Assembly: GCA_963576725.1 (NCBI GenBank)
Contig: OY755240.1
Coordinates: forward strand, 56,792,633 to 56,856,632
Reading direction: 5' to 3'
Origin: Azorinus chamasolen
Taxonomy: Eukaryota; Mollusca; Bivalvia; Cardiida; Solecurtidae
Length of the DNA: 64,000 nt
Every line of letters begins with the position of its first letter. The stretch's first letter is position 1. Shown in pieces: positions 19,347 through 30,351 of this stretch. The notes beneath the pieces were generated by a model. That model did not search any database. It saw only the letters and a list, made by a program, of their open reading frames with translations, and had not been told where the DNA came from. A program made the position numbers and the translations under genes.

Positions 19347-22300
19347 GTATGATAATACATACAATTATTGTAATATATAAAGTATTATATATATCAGTAT
19401 GTGTTATTTAAACCATCCACAGAACCTCATATTAATATGTATCATTTCGGACCCAGGTCTGTTCGACCTTACTAGGTATTTATCTTTCATTTTAATCACG
19501 TTTTGCCGTTTCACTGAAAGCAAGATAGTGATGGACAAAGACTCAGAGTATGGAAAATTGTACATGTAATTAATATTAGGCCCAATGGCCATCATGTTTC
19601 TTAGCTTCTGGTGTTATACTGCATGTAATAAAACCCAATAAAATTTGATGGTTTTTTTTTACCCTTTTCTTCATAATTTAAACGCATTTTCGCGCATTTG
19701 CAAACAGAGTAGACCCCGATCAGACAACTCCTGCCACAGTTAATAATTTTGTTTTGTTAAATGCTGTAAAAAAGTGAAGTGCACATTTTTTTTTCTCTCT
19801 CTCGAAACTGTGTTAATATTATGATAATGCTTTTGTACCAGGCCGGGTACAGGTTCTGGGTGAAAAACAGTAAGCGGTTCAGATAGCTCAGTCGGTAGAG
19901 CACTCACCCAGTAAGTGAGGGGTCCAGGGTTCCAGCCCCGGTCTGGCTACATGTTTTTCAACAGTCCTGTTACAGTTGGCGCCCAACTTGAAAATTGGAC
20001 TGTGTGCATGTCCATGATGATGATTTTTTGTGCAGATTCAGCGAAAATCTCAGGGGGAGAAGGGGGTGTAGTGTAACAGGCCAGGTTACAGGTACTGGGT
20101 GAAAAACAGTAAGCTGTTCAGATAGCTCAGTAGGTAGAGCACTCTTCCTGTAAGTGAGGGGTCCTGTGTTAGAGCCCCAGTCAGGCTGCATGTTTTTCAC
20201 CAGTCCTGTTACACTAAAATATTTTGCTTATTAATATTCATAACAATATTTCTTTAATGAATATAAAACAGAGAAATGGTTAAACTTGATAGAAGGAACA
20301 AACACCCACTTCTTACACTGTACATGCAGAAGCTGACTGTCAACAAGAATATGTTAATTAATTGCTTTTGTGTGATTTTCAGAAACTGATGAGATGGCTA
20401 AGTTGAGATTTCAGACAGAATTGGAGTTTGTACAATGCCTTGCGAACCCAAATTATCTGAACTGTAAGTATTGTTCATCATACTTGGGGTTTTTTTCTGC
20501 TATATAATACACATACATATATATATATACAGCAGAGCCTGTTATGGGTCTGTATGGCAGGTGGTAGTTTAATGCAGGACAACAGTAAATAGAAAGCTCC
20601 TATATAGGAACTTTCTGCATTACTTTTACTCTGCATTAAGCAACCACCTGCTTTTTATTTTTTTAGACTTCTCTGTTCAATAAATGTATGGCAGTTTAAC
20701 CCTTTCCTTCATATAAACATGTTTTCAAACATTTATTTGCAAACAGAAAAGACCAGGGAAGATGGCTCCTATAGGAATGCTCTGTTTGCTGGTGGAATTT
20801 GATAGTTCTGTTTCTTTAGTTTCAAAAATGGCTACAATGTTCCACCTTTAATATTTCATTAAAACTATTTTGTTGATGACTATTCAGTAGCTGCTGTATT
20901 TAAATTCCTTTACTCTGGACATAATATTCACGCTAATATTGAATATTAATTAGCTGTAATTTGCATTATGAATAAACAATATTTTTTATTATGACAGAAA
21001 CTAGAATCCAATCTATCAAAAGCAAACAGATCAGATCCAAATCAGACCGCTCCTATAGGTGCTGTTTGGTGTATTTATTAATTTGAGTATGATTGTCTGA
21101 ACATTTTACATGATAGGTGAAAGATATTGTATCATTATTGAAAGTCTGCACAAGCTATTGTGAATTCAGATTTATGCATTTCATTATTAACACATGTAGA
21201 TGTTTTAAGATATTTGTACTATATATTTTCCAGTAAATTGGCATAGTCCATTGTAATTGTTTTTAGGCATTGTTCATACAATGTATCTAACAATTCGACA
21301 TTTTGTTTCAAGTTTTAGCGCAGAGAGATTACTTCAAGAAACAGGAATTCATCCACTACCTAAAGTATCTACAATACTGGAAAGAACCGAAATATGCTAG
21401 ATATCTCAAGTGAGTGTCATTTTAGATATGTGCGTGTTGACCCTAATGGATGTTTTAACCCTTTACTCCATGAATATTCATGTAAGGAAAAATGACATCA
21501 TGAAATAATCGCACATGGACACAAGAATTTTTGGCCAGGGCAGAAACTGTAGACTCTTATAATAATCTATCATGGCAGACCCTGATCAAACAACTCTTGC
21601 AGGAGTCATCTGGTTTGGGCCAACTATGTGTGCAAAGGCTTAGAATAGCGTATTTATGGAGTAAAGGGTTAAAGCAGACTAGTTCTGGAATACTAAATCT
21701 ATGCAGTCTTGTAGTGTCTCTGATCAGGGTTTAAACCTTCCCTGTTGAATTTCATGTCAGAACTTATGACATTATAAATACTTACTAGCTGATTTTTTAC
21801 AATGACACATGGACACATGATTGTTTGGTATTGGTAGAAATTGTACAGTCAGATTTTTTATAATTTCATAAGCAAACAGAGCAGACTCTAATCAGACAGG
21901 TCCAACAGGAGCCATCTAATCTGTGAAAGGCGAGTTTGGAATTCTGGTACATGTATAGCCAAATAATCATGGCCAAACGTTAATGTACTCAAACACCGTT
22001 ATAAAACTTCAGATAATAAATATTCATGATGTTGTTATTTCCTCCATGAATATTCATGAGGTAAAGGTTTAAATATTCATGTACAAAATATGAATATTTA
22101 TTAGCTGAATAATGTACACATTGTATTTTGTTCTGCCTCTATCTCTCTTTCTTGGTACATTATATATTGGTACTGGTGGAAACTGTGGAGTCAGATCTAT
22201 GTATAATATGAGCTAACAGAGCAGATCCTGATCAGATGGCTCCTACAGGATCTGTCTGATCTGGGTCCACTCTGATTGCAAAGGCATGAAAATACATTTA

Positions 22301-22784
22301 TATATGAAGGAAAGGATTAAGAGATTCTACTTCAGGATAAAATGATGGAGATTCTACAAGTGCATTTATGGTAGCTTTACTTCTTAAAACAACTACAAAA
22401 ACATCATCACTAACGGCAGAACCAAACACATACCCAAACATGCCTATGAACAATGAAGTTTCAATTCTATATCAATTACTCAGTTGCAAAAAACTAAAGA
22501 ATATTCTCACACATGTTTGAGACATTGATTCTCAAACCTAAGAATCAATGCCTTGAGTGTTTTGGCTTCTGTTCCGTAGGTACCCACAGGCCCTCCATTT
22601 CTTGGACCTACTACAGTATGAGCACTTCAGAAAGGAGTTGGTGAATCTGCAGTGTGCCAAGTTCATAGATGACCAGCAGCTCTTGCACTGGCAACATTAC
22701 CAACGAAAACGTGTCCAGCTTCTCACAGCCCAGGCGGGGGAGACCCAACAGCAACAACAAATGAATAACGCAAAGCCGTCTTGA
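19310..22784 (+). CDS. MED31: Mediator complex subunit 31 (MED31/SOH1), complete
   Basis: MED31 is a small, highly conserved subunit of the middle module of Mediator, the nuclear co-activator linking transcription factors to RNA polymerase II. Exons: 19310-19346, 20383-20463, 21313-21409, 22580-22784, all GT-AG, joining into 139 codons and a TGA. The SOH1 core is intact: FQTELEFVQCLANPNYLNFL, then YFKKQEFIHYLKYLQYW, KEPKYARYLKYPQALHFLDL, and LQYEHFRKELVNLQCAKFID, ending in LHWQHYQRKR. The short N-terminus (MAQPRIPQSVYTETDEMAK) and the Gln-rich tail (ETQQQQQMNN) are typical variable ends. Length is close to the human protein (131 aa). Nearest clear AATAAA downstream is near 24206, so polyadenylation is uncertain. 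Confidence 0.97.
19660..20283. mobile_element. Family A MITE split by a tRNA-bearing LTR retroelement
   Basis: Left half 19660-19735 stops in the core at CAACTCCTGCC; right half 20216-20283 ends AGAGAAATGGTTAA. Between them are ~100 bp of unassigned sequence and the 380-bp LTR element. Confidence 0.6.
19834..20213 (+). mobile_element. Miniature LTR retrotransposon (TRIM-like) with tRNA-like LTRs
   Basis: LTRs 19834-19974 and 20072-20213 (141 and 142 bp) begin TGTAMCAGG and end CCTGTTACA. Two bases after LTR1 is TGGCGCCCAAC (19977-19987), complementary to a tRNA 3' end as a primer-binding site; a purine run AGGGGGAGAAGGGGG (20052-20066) precedes LTR2. Each LTR carries a tRNA-like segment: A box TAGCTCAGTCGG (19884-19895) and B box GGTTCCAGCCC (19928-19938) in LTR1, with a perfect anticodon stem CTCAC/GTGAG. 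The internal part is under 100 bp with no coding capacity. Established parallel: Cassandra TRIMs of plants carry a 5S rRNA promoter in the LTR. Alternative: two SINEs in tandem, but the primer site and purine tract argue against that. Confidence 0.75.
20383..20463 (+). CDS. MED31: MED31 exon 2, residues 13-40
   Basis: Encodes the start of the SOH1 domain (LRFQTELEFVQCLANPNYLN). Acceptor GATTTTCAG, donor GTAAGT. Confidence 0.96.
20531..21071. mobile_element. Family B-core MITE and two family A copies in series
   Basis: B-core element 20531-20696, then A copies 20696-20900 (TTAACCCTTTCCTTCATA) and 20902-21071 (right end lost, centre GCTCCTATAGGTGC). Confidence 0.65.
21313..21409 (+). CDS. MED31: MED31 exon 3, residues 40-72
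   Basis: Encodes FLAQRDYFKKQEFIHYLKYL and QYWKEPKYARYL. Acceptor TTGTTTCAAG, donor GTGAGT. Confidence 0.96.
21455..21673. mobile_element. Family A MITE
   Basis: TTAACCCTTTACTCCATG to GGAGTAAAGGGTTAA, 45 bp after MED31 exon 3; the core has lost several palindrome bases. Confidence 0.75.
21730..22321. mobile_element. Two or three family A MITEs in series
   Basis: A composite at 21730-22073 with an A-type end sequence on each side, then a copy at 22070-22321 ending AAGGAAAGGATTAA. Confidence 0.6.
22580..22784 (+). CDS. MED31: MED31 exon 4, residues 72-139 and stop
   Basis: Encodes YPQALHFLDLLQYEHFRKEL through LHWQHYQRKR and the Gln-rich tail, ending TGA 22782-22784. The acceptor is TTCCGTAG. 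A 10-bp-arm hairpin (CATTGATTCT / AGAATCAATG, 22522-22549) sits just upstream in the branch-point region. Confidence 0.97.
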
Positions 22785-22975
22785 AACACTGGCTATTCAA
22801 ACTTATGTAATATGCAAATGAGTCTTCATGGCCAAGAACTGTTGAACAACAGGGAGGCGGAGAATATACAGATACCAAGTCTGTAGTTTGATTGGTCAGA
22901 ATGATTGCTGCTCAGAGAAACATGACAAAACGATATTTTGTTTCTTACAGTGAAGTGCTATTGGGCAAATGTTGT

Positions 22976-23553
22976 TTTAACCCATTCCCTGTTCAATATT
23001 TATTCCTAATTTCAAATACCTACTGAATATTCATGGACATAATAGTTATGATGAAATATGGAGTTGGAATATTGTAGCCATTTTAAAATGCTAAACAAAC
23101 AGATCTATCAAATTCCATTAGCAAACAGAAGAGACCCTGATCAGACTGCTCCTATAGGAACCATCTGATCTGGGTTTACTCTGTTTGCAGAGGCATAGAA
23201 AGGCGTATTCGTGGAGTAAAGGGTTTACTATGAGCATGCTAAGTAAGCGTCACAAAAGAATTGTCATCTGCTCAGATCGTCAAAAGTAGAACTTGCATTA
23301 AACCCTCCCCCTGTTCAATATTCCTGTAAGAAATACTGATATCATTCATGAATATTTATTAGCCGAAATTTTACAATGTAAAGTTTTCAAGGGATGTTGT
23401 TGCATTGACAAGAAATATAGAATCAGATTTATATTATGTCAAATGCAAACAGAGCATACCTTGATGTGACAACTCCTGTAGGAGCTGTCTGATCTGGGTC
23501 TACTCTGTTTGCAAATGCATGAAAATATGTTTATATTCATGAGGGAAAGGGTT
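22976..23553. mobile_element. Two family A MITEs
   Basis: 22976-23227 (TTAACCCATTCCCTGTTC to GGAGTAAAGGGTTTA) and 23299-23553 (TAAACCCTCCCCCTGTTC to GAGGGAAAGGGTTA). Confidence 0.72.
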
Positions 23554-23799
23554 ATTTTTTGTTAGCTCAATTCAATCTGGATAAGATACAAACTTAAATA
23601 GCATATCATCTTGGTCCAAAATCATTTGCTATGGTTGTCAGAAATTCACTAAAGGATTATAACTACATGTATATGAACATTATATCTATGTATGGTTTAT
23701 GTTTTTCTTTCGTGTAGGCTTTATGGATGTACAATGGAAAATGATGCTTGAAATAAGGACTTTATGATGGTTGAACTCTTTCCCTATCATCAATATTTA

Positions 23800-23970
23800 T
23801 TAACCCTTCCTCCATAAGCTATTTTTAGACCCAACCTCTTTGAAAGAATTTACCCAAAAGGAGCATTTACTAGAGAAAAGGAAAATTTTAGAATTTTGTA
23901 GTTTGAAACCATTGTGATAAATAGAGCATTCGCTCCTATAGGAGCAAATGCTCTATTTATCACAATGGAA
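23800..23970. mobile_element. Family C MITE, right end truncated
   Basis: TTAACCCTTCCTCCATAAGC then a perfect ~60-bp palindrome, ACCATTGTGATAAATAGAGC with its inverse, centred on GCTCCTATAGGAGC (23932-23945). Confidence 0.78.
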
Positions 23971-24314
23971 TCAAGACGTGGTTATCACAACAAAGCCCTT
24001 AAAAACGAAGCCTGCAACCCACATATTTCTTTTTGATTTCATGTTAAGGGTACTATAAAGCACAAAATGTGAAATTTTGAAAAAGAATTCTTGGATAAGT
24101 TTTTTAGAAATTTACAAAAATATCACCGATGTCATGCTTTTTGTACTGTCCTTTATGTAAAAGGCAGGAATCACACTGATGTTTATTTCATTGTAATTAC
24201 TCAAAAATAAAGTCTGTAACCCCCTCTTTTTTTTTTATTTGAAATCAGCATACTTTAAACAACAAAATATAAAAAAATAAAAAAAAATTCTTGGAAGGAA
24301 ACAAACTGTAGAAA

Positions 24315-24462
24315 TCATCTTTAAAGCAAGGTGATAGTAAAACAGAACGCTCCTATAGGAGTGTTCTGTATTACTTTCACCTTGCTTTAAGCAGCCACCT
24401 GCATTTAACACAAAATACTTGATGTAATTTAGTGGCTGTTATAGAGAGGTTTTACTGTAATT
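24315..24462. mobile_element. Family B MITE, left end lost
   Basis: AAAGCAAGGTGATAGTAAAAC...GCTCCTATAGGAG core and right end TTATAGAGAGGTTTTACTG. Confidence 0.7.
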
Positions 24463-24524
24463 CAAAACTAGGTGTATGTATTGTAAAATGTTACAACTAA
24501 CATATACATGTATGTCTGTAAGCG

Positions 24525-24764
24525 TTAACCCTTTACTCCATAGAGATGCCTTTTTTGGCACCTTTGCAGACAGAGTAGACTCAGATCAGATAACTCCAGT
24601 AGGAGCTGTCTGAGCAGCGTCTGTCGTTTGTGTAATAACTTTGAGCAGCGTCTGTCGTTTGTGTAATAACATAGTAATATCTTGTTCATTCTTTGGAAAA
24701 ATTCACCTAACTGATATTTGTAGTCATTATTTCTGGCATGAATATTCATGGAGTAAAGAGTTAA
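24525..24764. mobile_element. Family A MITE with 30-bp internal tandem duplication
   Basis: TTAACCCTTTACTCCATA to GGAGTAAAGAGTTAA; CAGCGTCTGTCGTTTGTGTA is duplicated in the right arm (24611-24670). Confidence 0.72.
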
Positions 24765-24954
24765 TATTAAAAACAAAAGGGAATAAAGATAAAGAGTAAT
24801 CATTATATATGCTTGGTTTTATGGTTTTCTTTGCTTAAAATTTCCTTCTGCTGAATGGTACATGTTATATCTTTGATAACGGCTGAAAAGTACAAACGAA
24901 ATTTGTACAAAAATGCTTTCCAACCATTTTCACCACACCCTCAAGATTGAATGT

Positions 24955-25206
24955 TTTAACCCTTTACTCCATGAATATTCATGTAAGAAGTAATGACATC
25001 ATGCGTAATAACATGAACACAGGAATATTTAACCAAGGCAGTGGGTGTAGAATCAGATCTATATGATGTCATAAGCAGACAGAGTAGACCCTCTACATTT
25101 TCTGCCATGGCCAAAACTACATGTGCTCAAGCGATATTATACAAAATAATTTAATATTAATGACGTCATTGTTTCTTACATGAATATTCATGGAGTAAAG
25201 GGTTAA
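24955..25206. mobile_element. Family A MITE lacking the core
   Basis: TTAACCCTTTACTCCATG to GGAGTAAAGGGTTAA, but the right half of the palindromic core is missing. Confidence 0.7.
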
Positions 25207-25236
25207 CAAAGTGACTGAGGTGATTTAACTTCTTAT

Positions 25237-25535
25237 TTAACCCTTTCCCTCATATAAACATGTTTTCACACATTTGCAAACAGAGAAGACCCAGATCAGA
25301 CCGCTCCTATAGGAGCCGTCTGATCAGGGTCTGTTCTGTTTGCTTGTGGTATAATATATTTAACTTGACTACAGTATTTATTCAGAGCTACAGATAAAGG
25401 TGCATACTCATAATAAAATGATCATTTCTCCACCAAACCCTATGTTGTGACCACTAAAGGGTCGTCACAATATAGGATTTGGTGGAGAAATAAAGAAGTT
25501 ATTCTTGAAAATATTTTTAATTTATGCATCTATTC
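25237..25535. mobile_element. Family A MITE left half joined to family D MITE
   Basis: A-type left half and full core (25237-25360, centre GCTCCTATAGGAGC) run directly into a family D element (25380-25535) with CTATGTTGTGACCAC arms. Confidence 0.65.
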
Positions 25536-25732
25536 TGGACCTCTGTATTATGCCCATAGATCGTATATCCAAGTTTGGTGAAGATTGGTCAATGCTTCTC
25601 AAGCTAGAGAGCAAACAACTTTACAGGCCACTGCATGTGTGCAGACAAGCACACCATATATAACACATACCATCTGAACATGGGCTATATTATAAACAGT
25701 GTAATACGCTGTATTTCTGGGATGTCGGTTAT

Positions 25733-25985
25733 CAACCCTTTCCCTGTTCAGTATTCATGTAAGAAATAATGACAACATGAATATTTATTAGTTCAAATTT
25801 TATAATGTAAACTTTTCAAGGATTTTTTTTGCTTTAATGAAACTGCAAACAGCAGTTAAAAGCAAACAGAGCAGACCCTGATCAGACGGCTACTATAGGA
25901 GCCATCTGATCTGGGTCTACTCTGCAAATGCGGGGCTGCCTAAATAAAGTGGGGAGGAGTGTAGTGGCTGAGGGAAAGGGTTAAA
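25733..25985. mobile_element. Family A MITE
   Basis: TCAACCCTTTCCCTGTTC to GAGGGAAAGGGTTAA, core 25861-25927. From 25986 to 26650 I see only a degenerate foldback (26385-26430) and nothing coding. Confidence 0.72.
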
Positions 25986-26649
25986 TCGGACCAACAATGC
26001 TGAGTATTGCAGAGGCAATACATGTCCTCTACTGGCTCAAACAATGTTTTAGTAAGTCAACCATGACCAATGTAAAACATGATCTGTAACTGCCACTAGT
26101 AAGCTTTTTATCAAATTTCAGTTTGAGATATGAAAGCATTGTGGTGAAAAAAAATCTGGAGAACTGATTTTCAACTAAGGGCAATCACTTGTAAAGTTGA
26201 TAAACCTAGCCAAACTCAAACCTGATTTATAGGTATCCATAAGAAAGCTCCACTGCAGCTTTTATTTCAATATCAGAATGTACTACTAAAACAATATTTA
26301 ATTTTGAGGAAAGTATATAACTCCTGCAGAAGTGGATTAACTCTTTGCAAGCTAGCGGCGAAACTGTGATTACCTATGCAAACAGTTTGGATCCAGATGA
26401 GACGCCGCATAATGCTGTTTGTCACTTTGACCATATTTTTGCAAAGAAATGAGAGAAAGTTTATTTTTAGAATTGAAGCAGAGGACAATTGTTGCAGACG
26501 AAAAATTACTTAGCATGCAAAGAGTTAACTGCAACAAGTCGGCTTGATCTGTAGTTACCAACAAGAAAAGTTTCAGCTCAATATATGAAAGGAAAATGAA
26601 AAACAAATTGTCTGGAAAACTAATTTTGAATAGGCACAATGTTTTAGTT

Positions 26650-28175
26650 AACAAGAGGGCCAGATTGGCCCTGACATCACTCACCAGACAATCAGAGGAA
26701 AATATTTTCAAAGTTTTCACTATATGTTTCTATTGAAAACTGACCACCCTGGGGTGGTGCCAATTTGACCCCAGGGGCATAATTTATATAACTTTTGTAG
26801 AGGACCTGAACATGATGCTATGTGCCAAATATGAAATATAAGAACATTCCAGCTTCAGGAGTAGATTTTCAAAGTTTTCACTATATGTTTCTATTGAAAA
26901 CTGACCACCCTTGGGGCGGGGCCAATTTTGACTCCAGGGGCATAATTTATATAACTTTTGTAGAGGACAGAAACATGGCGCTATGTGCCAAATATGAAAG
27001 CTGAGAACCCTGTAGATTCAGAGAAGATTTTCAAAGTTTTCACTTTATTATTTCACTGAGATGACAGAATCTCAGTGTTATAACCCTATCTGTGACTGCT
27101 GAGCAAGACTTGACTGAATTTAGCACCAAGTTTGGATTCTGATCTGACACATTATATGTAACTTCATATGTGGTTTGTACAAGAGAGTTAATTGTATGAT
27201 TGATATGTATTAAAAACAGTGTGAACAAACTTAAACAAGCAGACAACAATTCTGAAGCAGATAACATCACTGAGTACTGAAAGAATGGGTAGTGCATAGA
27301 ATACTGGAACTTGTATTAAGCTAACTTCACAACAGATACACTGCTAGGCGCTATATTGATAGCTGGCAGCTTAATGCAAGGCATAGGTATGAAAAAAGCT
27401 TTAAGAGCTATGAAAAAAGCTTTAAGAGCTTTCTGCATTTTGAGAATTATCCAAATAGTTTTCTCAATCTAAAATGAGTGTGTGTTATTTGTCTAAACAC
27501 AATTTCTACTCTACTGATCAAGCTAAGGGTGATTACATCAGCACTCACACTGGCTAGTCTCAGTCTGGTTTAAGGGGGAACTTTTAAACTTATTTCTGAT
27601 GTGAAGAAGTCTATATACACGGGGCAGGGCCAATTTTAACCTCAGAACTATGATATTAACAAAACTCATAATGGTATGCTAAGTAAATCTATACAACAAA
27701 TATCTAAACTCTGGGACATTTAGTTTTTGACAAGAAGGTTTTTAAAGTTTTTCCTATGCATAGCTAGTGATCCCATGGGTTGTTTAAGCAGTCCGCTACA
27801 AAAAACTGGCAATCCCTGGGGTGGGACCAATTTTGACCCTAGGGGCATAATTTATATAACTTATGTAGAAGACCTGAAGTTGAAGCTATGTGCCAAATAA
27901 GAAAGCTGAGAACCTTCTAGTTTCAGTTTTCACTATATGTTTCTATTGAAAACTGAACACACCTGGGGCGGGCCAATTTTGACCCCAGGGGCATAATTTA
28001 TATAACTTTTGTAGAGGACCTACAGATGATGCTATGTACCAAAGATGAAAACTGAGAACCTTGTAGATTCAGAGGAGAAGATTTTTAAAGGTTGAAATTG
28101 TTGACGCCTGACGACGACGGACATCAGGCGATCACAAAAGCTCACCCTGAGCACAAAAGTGCTCTGGTGAGCTAA
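26650..28175 (+). mobile_element. Tandem-repeat element, interrupted
   Basis: Starts AACAAGAGGGCCAGATTGGC and ends at the hairpin GAGCACAAAAGTGCTC followed by TGGTGAGCTA. Units of ~185 bp (26700-27050 and 27740-28090) share TATATGTTTCTATTGAAAAC and GGGGCATAATTTATATAACT. The section 27053-27730 is unrelated or strongly decayed. Confidence 0.65.
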
Positions 28176-28397
28176 AAAGTCTGTCAACAGCAACAAGTCA
28201 AATTTGGCTAAAGTTGCTTTGCAGCAAGTTTCAGTTTCACATCTAAAGGAAACCTTAGAAGTTTGGAAAACTAATGTGATGGACAGACTGACAGAGGAAC
28301 AGACAGTGAAAATTTATATTTCCTTCTTGTTTTCACCAGTAAACAGGAAGGGAATGCAAACTATATTAAAGTGCATTGCTTGATCAAATTTTTATTA

Positions 28398-28820
28398 TTA
28401 ACCCATTCCCTCATATGCTATCTTCAGACCCAAGATCTTTAAATATACTGGAAAGGAGCATTTAAGAAAAGGAAACTTTTCAAATTTGTGTAGTTTTGAA
28501 ACCATTGTGGTAAATAGAGCATTTGCTCCAATCGAGCAAAATTAATGCTCTATTAGAATGGTTTCAAAAAGTGACTTTTACAGAGGTGTCAATATGAAGG
28601 AATGTGTTAATTTATATTGTTTCTTCATTAACCCTTTCCTCCATAAATACGCCTTTCTATGCCTCTGTAATAGTCACTTCTTGAAACCATTATGATAAAT
28701 AGAGCATTTGCTCCATACTACACAATTATAACATTTTCCTTTTCTCTAGTAAATGCCCCTTTTTGGTAGATTCATTCAAAGAGGTTGGGTCTAAAAATAG
28801 CCTATGGAGGAAAGGGTTAA
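28398..28820. mobile_element. Two family C MITEs
   Basis: 28398-28614 (TTAACCCATTCCCTCATA to TGAAGGAATGTGTTAA) and 28627-28820 (TTAACCCTTTCCTCCATA to GGAGGAAAGGGTTAA), both with part of the palindromic core deleted. Confidence 0.7.
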
Positions 28821-29000
28821 TTACTTTTATCTAATACAGTAAATCCCCTCTAAACCTGACATAAACATTAGATAGAGTATCAGTGCTGGTTTTTCAGACA
28901 GCTGGCAACTTAACCCATTCCCTCATTTGCTATTTTTAGATTCAACCCCTTTGAATAAATCTACCAAAAAGGAGCATTAACTAGAGAAAAGGAAATTTTT

Positions 29001-30152
29001 AGCTCACCAGAGCACTTTGTGCTCAGTGTGAGCTTTTGTGATCGCCCGTTGTCCGTCGGCGTGCGTCATTCGTCGTTTGTCGTCCGTCGTCAACAATTTG
29101 AACCTTTAAAAATCTTCTCCTCTGAATCTACAGGTTTCTCATCTTTCATCTTTGGCACATAGTATCATCTTTAGGTCCTCTACAAAAGTTATATAAATTA
29201 TGCCCCTGGGGTCAAAATTGGCCCGCCCCAGGGGTGCCTTGTTTTCAATAGAAACATATAGTAAAACTTTGAAAATCTTCTCCTCTTAAACCAGAAGGTT
29301 CTCAGCTTTCATATTTGGCACATAGCATCATGTTCAGGTCCTCTACAAAAGTTATATAAACTATGCCCCTGGGGTCAAAATTGGCCCCGCCCCAGGGTTA
29401 GGTAGTTTTCAATAGAAACAAATAGTGAAATCTTTGAAAATCTTCTTCTCTGAAACTGGAAGTCTCTCAGCTTTCATATTTGGCACAGAGTATCATATTC
29501 AGGTCCTCTTCAAAATTTATATAAATTATAGCCCTGGGGTCAAAATTGGCCCCGCCCCAGGAGTGCCTTGTTTTCAATAGAAACAAATAGTGAAATCTTT
29601 GAAAATCTTCTTCTCTGAAACTGGAATGCTCTCGACTTTCATATTTGACACATAGCATCATGTTCAGGTCCTCTACAAAAGTTATATAAATTATTGCCCC
29701 TGGGGTCAAAATTGGCCCCGCCCCAGGGGTGGGCAGTTTTAAATAGAAACAAATAGTAAAATCTTTGAATATCTTCTTCTCTGAAACTGGAAGGTTCTTA
29801 GCTTTCATATTTTGCACATAGCATCATGTTCAGGTCTTCTACAAAAGTTATATAAATTATGGCCCTGGGGTGAAAATTGGCCCGCCCCAGGGGTAGCCAG
29901 TTTTCAATAGAAACATATAGTGAAAACTTTAAAAATCTTCTCGTCTGAAACTGGAAGCTTCTCAGCTTTCATATTTGGCACATAGTATCATGTTCAGGTC
30001 CTCTACAAAAGTTATATAAATTGTGCCTCTTCGGTCAAAATTAGCACCGCCCCAGGGCAGGCTAGTTTTCTATAGAAACATAGTGAAAACTTTGAAAATC
30101 TTCTCCTCTGATTGTCTGGTGAGCGCTTCAGGGCCATTCTGGCCCTCTTGTT
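29001..30152 (-). mobile_element. Tandem-repeat element, minus orientation
   Basis: Bounded by the family C MITE. On the minus strand it runs from AACAAGAGGGCCAGAATGGC to a GAGCACAAAGTGCTC hairpin and TGGTGAGCTA. It has about six ~185-bp units with CATAATTTATATAACTTTTG. No target-site duplication is seen at the boundaries (AAATTTTT on both sides is part of the host). Helitron-like is the best guess. Confidence 0.7.
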
Positions 30153-30351
30153 TAAATTTTTGTAGTTTAAAACCATTGTTATAAATGGAGCATTTGCTCC
30201 TATAAGAGCAAATGCCCTATTTATCACAATGGTTTCAACAGGATACTTTTGCAGAGGCGTCAAAAGGCGTTAATATGAGGGAATGGGTTAATGCAGGTTG
30301 AAAGGAGCTGTCTGCATGACTTTCAACCTGCATTAAGCTGCAACTTGCCAA

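Noticed and set aside
19874..19950. tRNA gene with perfect anticodon stem
   Set aside because: The position before the anticodon is C instead of the invariant U, the acceptor stem pairs poorly, and it sits in an LTR.
23909..23968. microRNA precursor
   Set aside because: The near-perfect hairpin is the core of a repeated family C MITE, with other copies in the window; small-RNA production is possible but not supported here.
29467..29817. Minus-strand 116-codon frame with an internal peptide repeat
   Set aside because: The repeat arises because the ~185-bp DNA unit happens to be open in one frame; other units are interrupted by stops, and none has a start or splice context.
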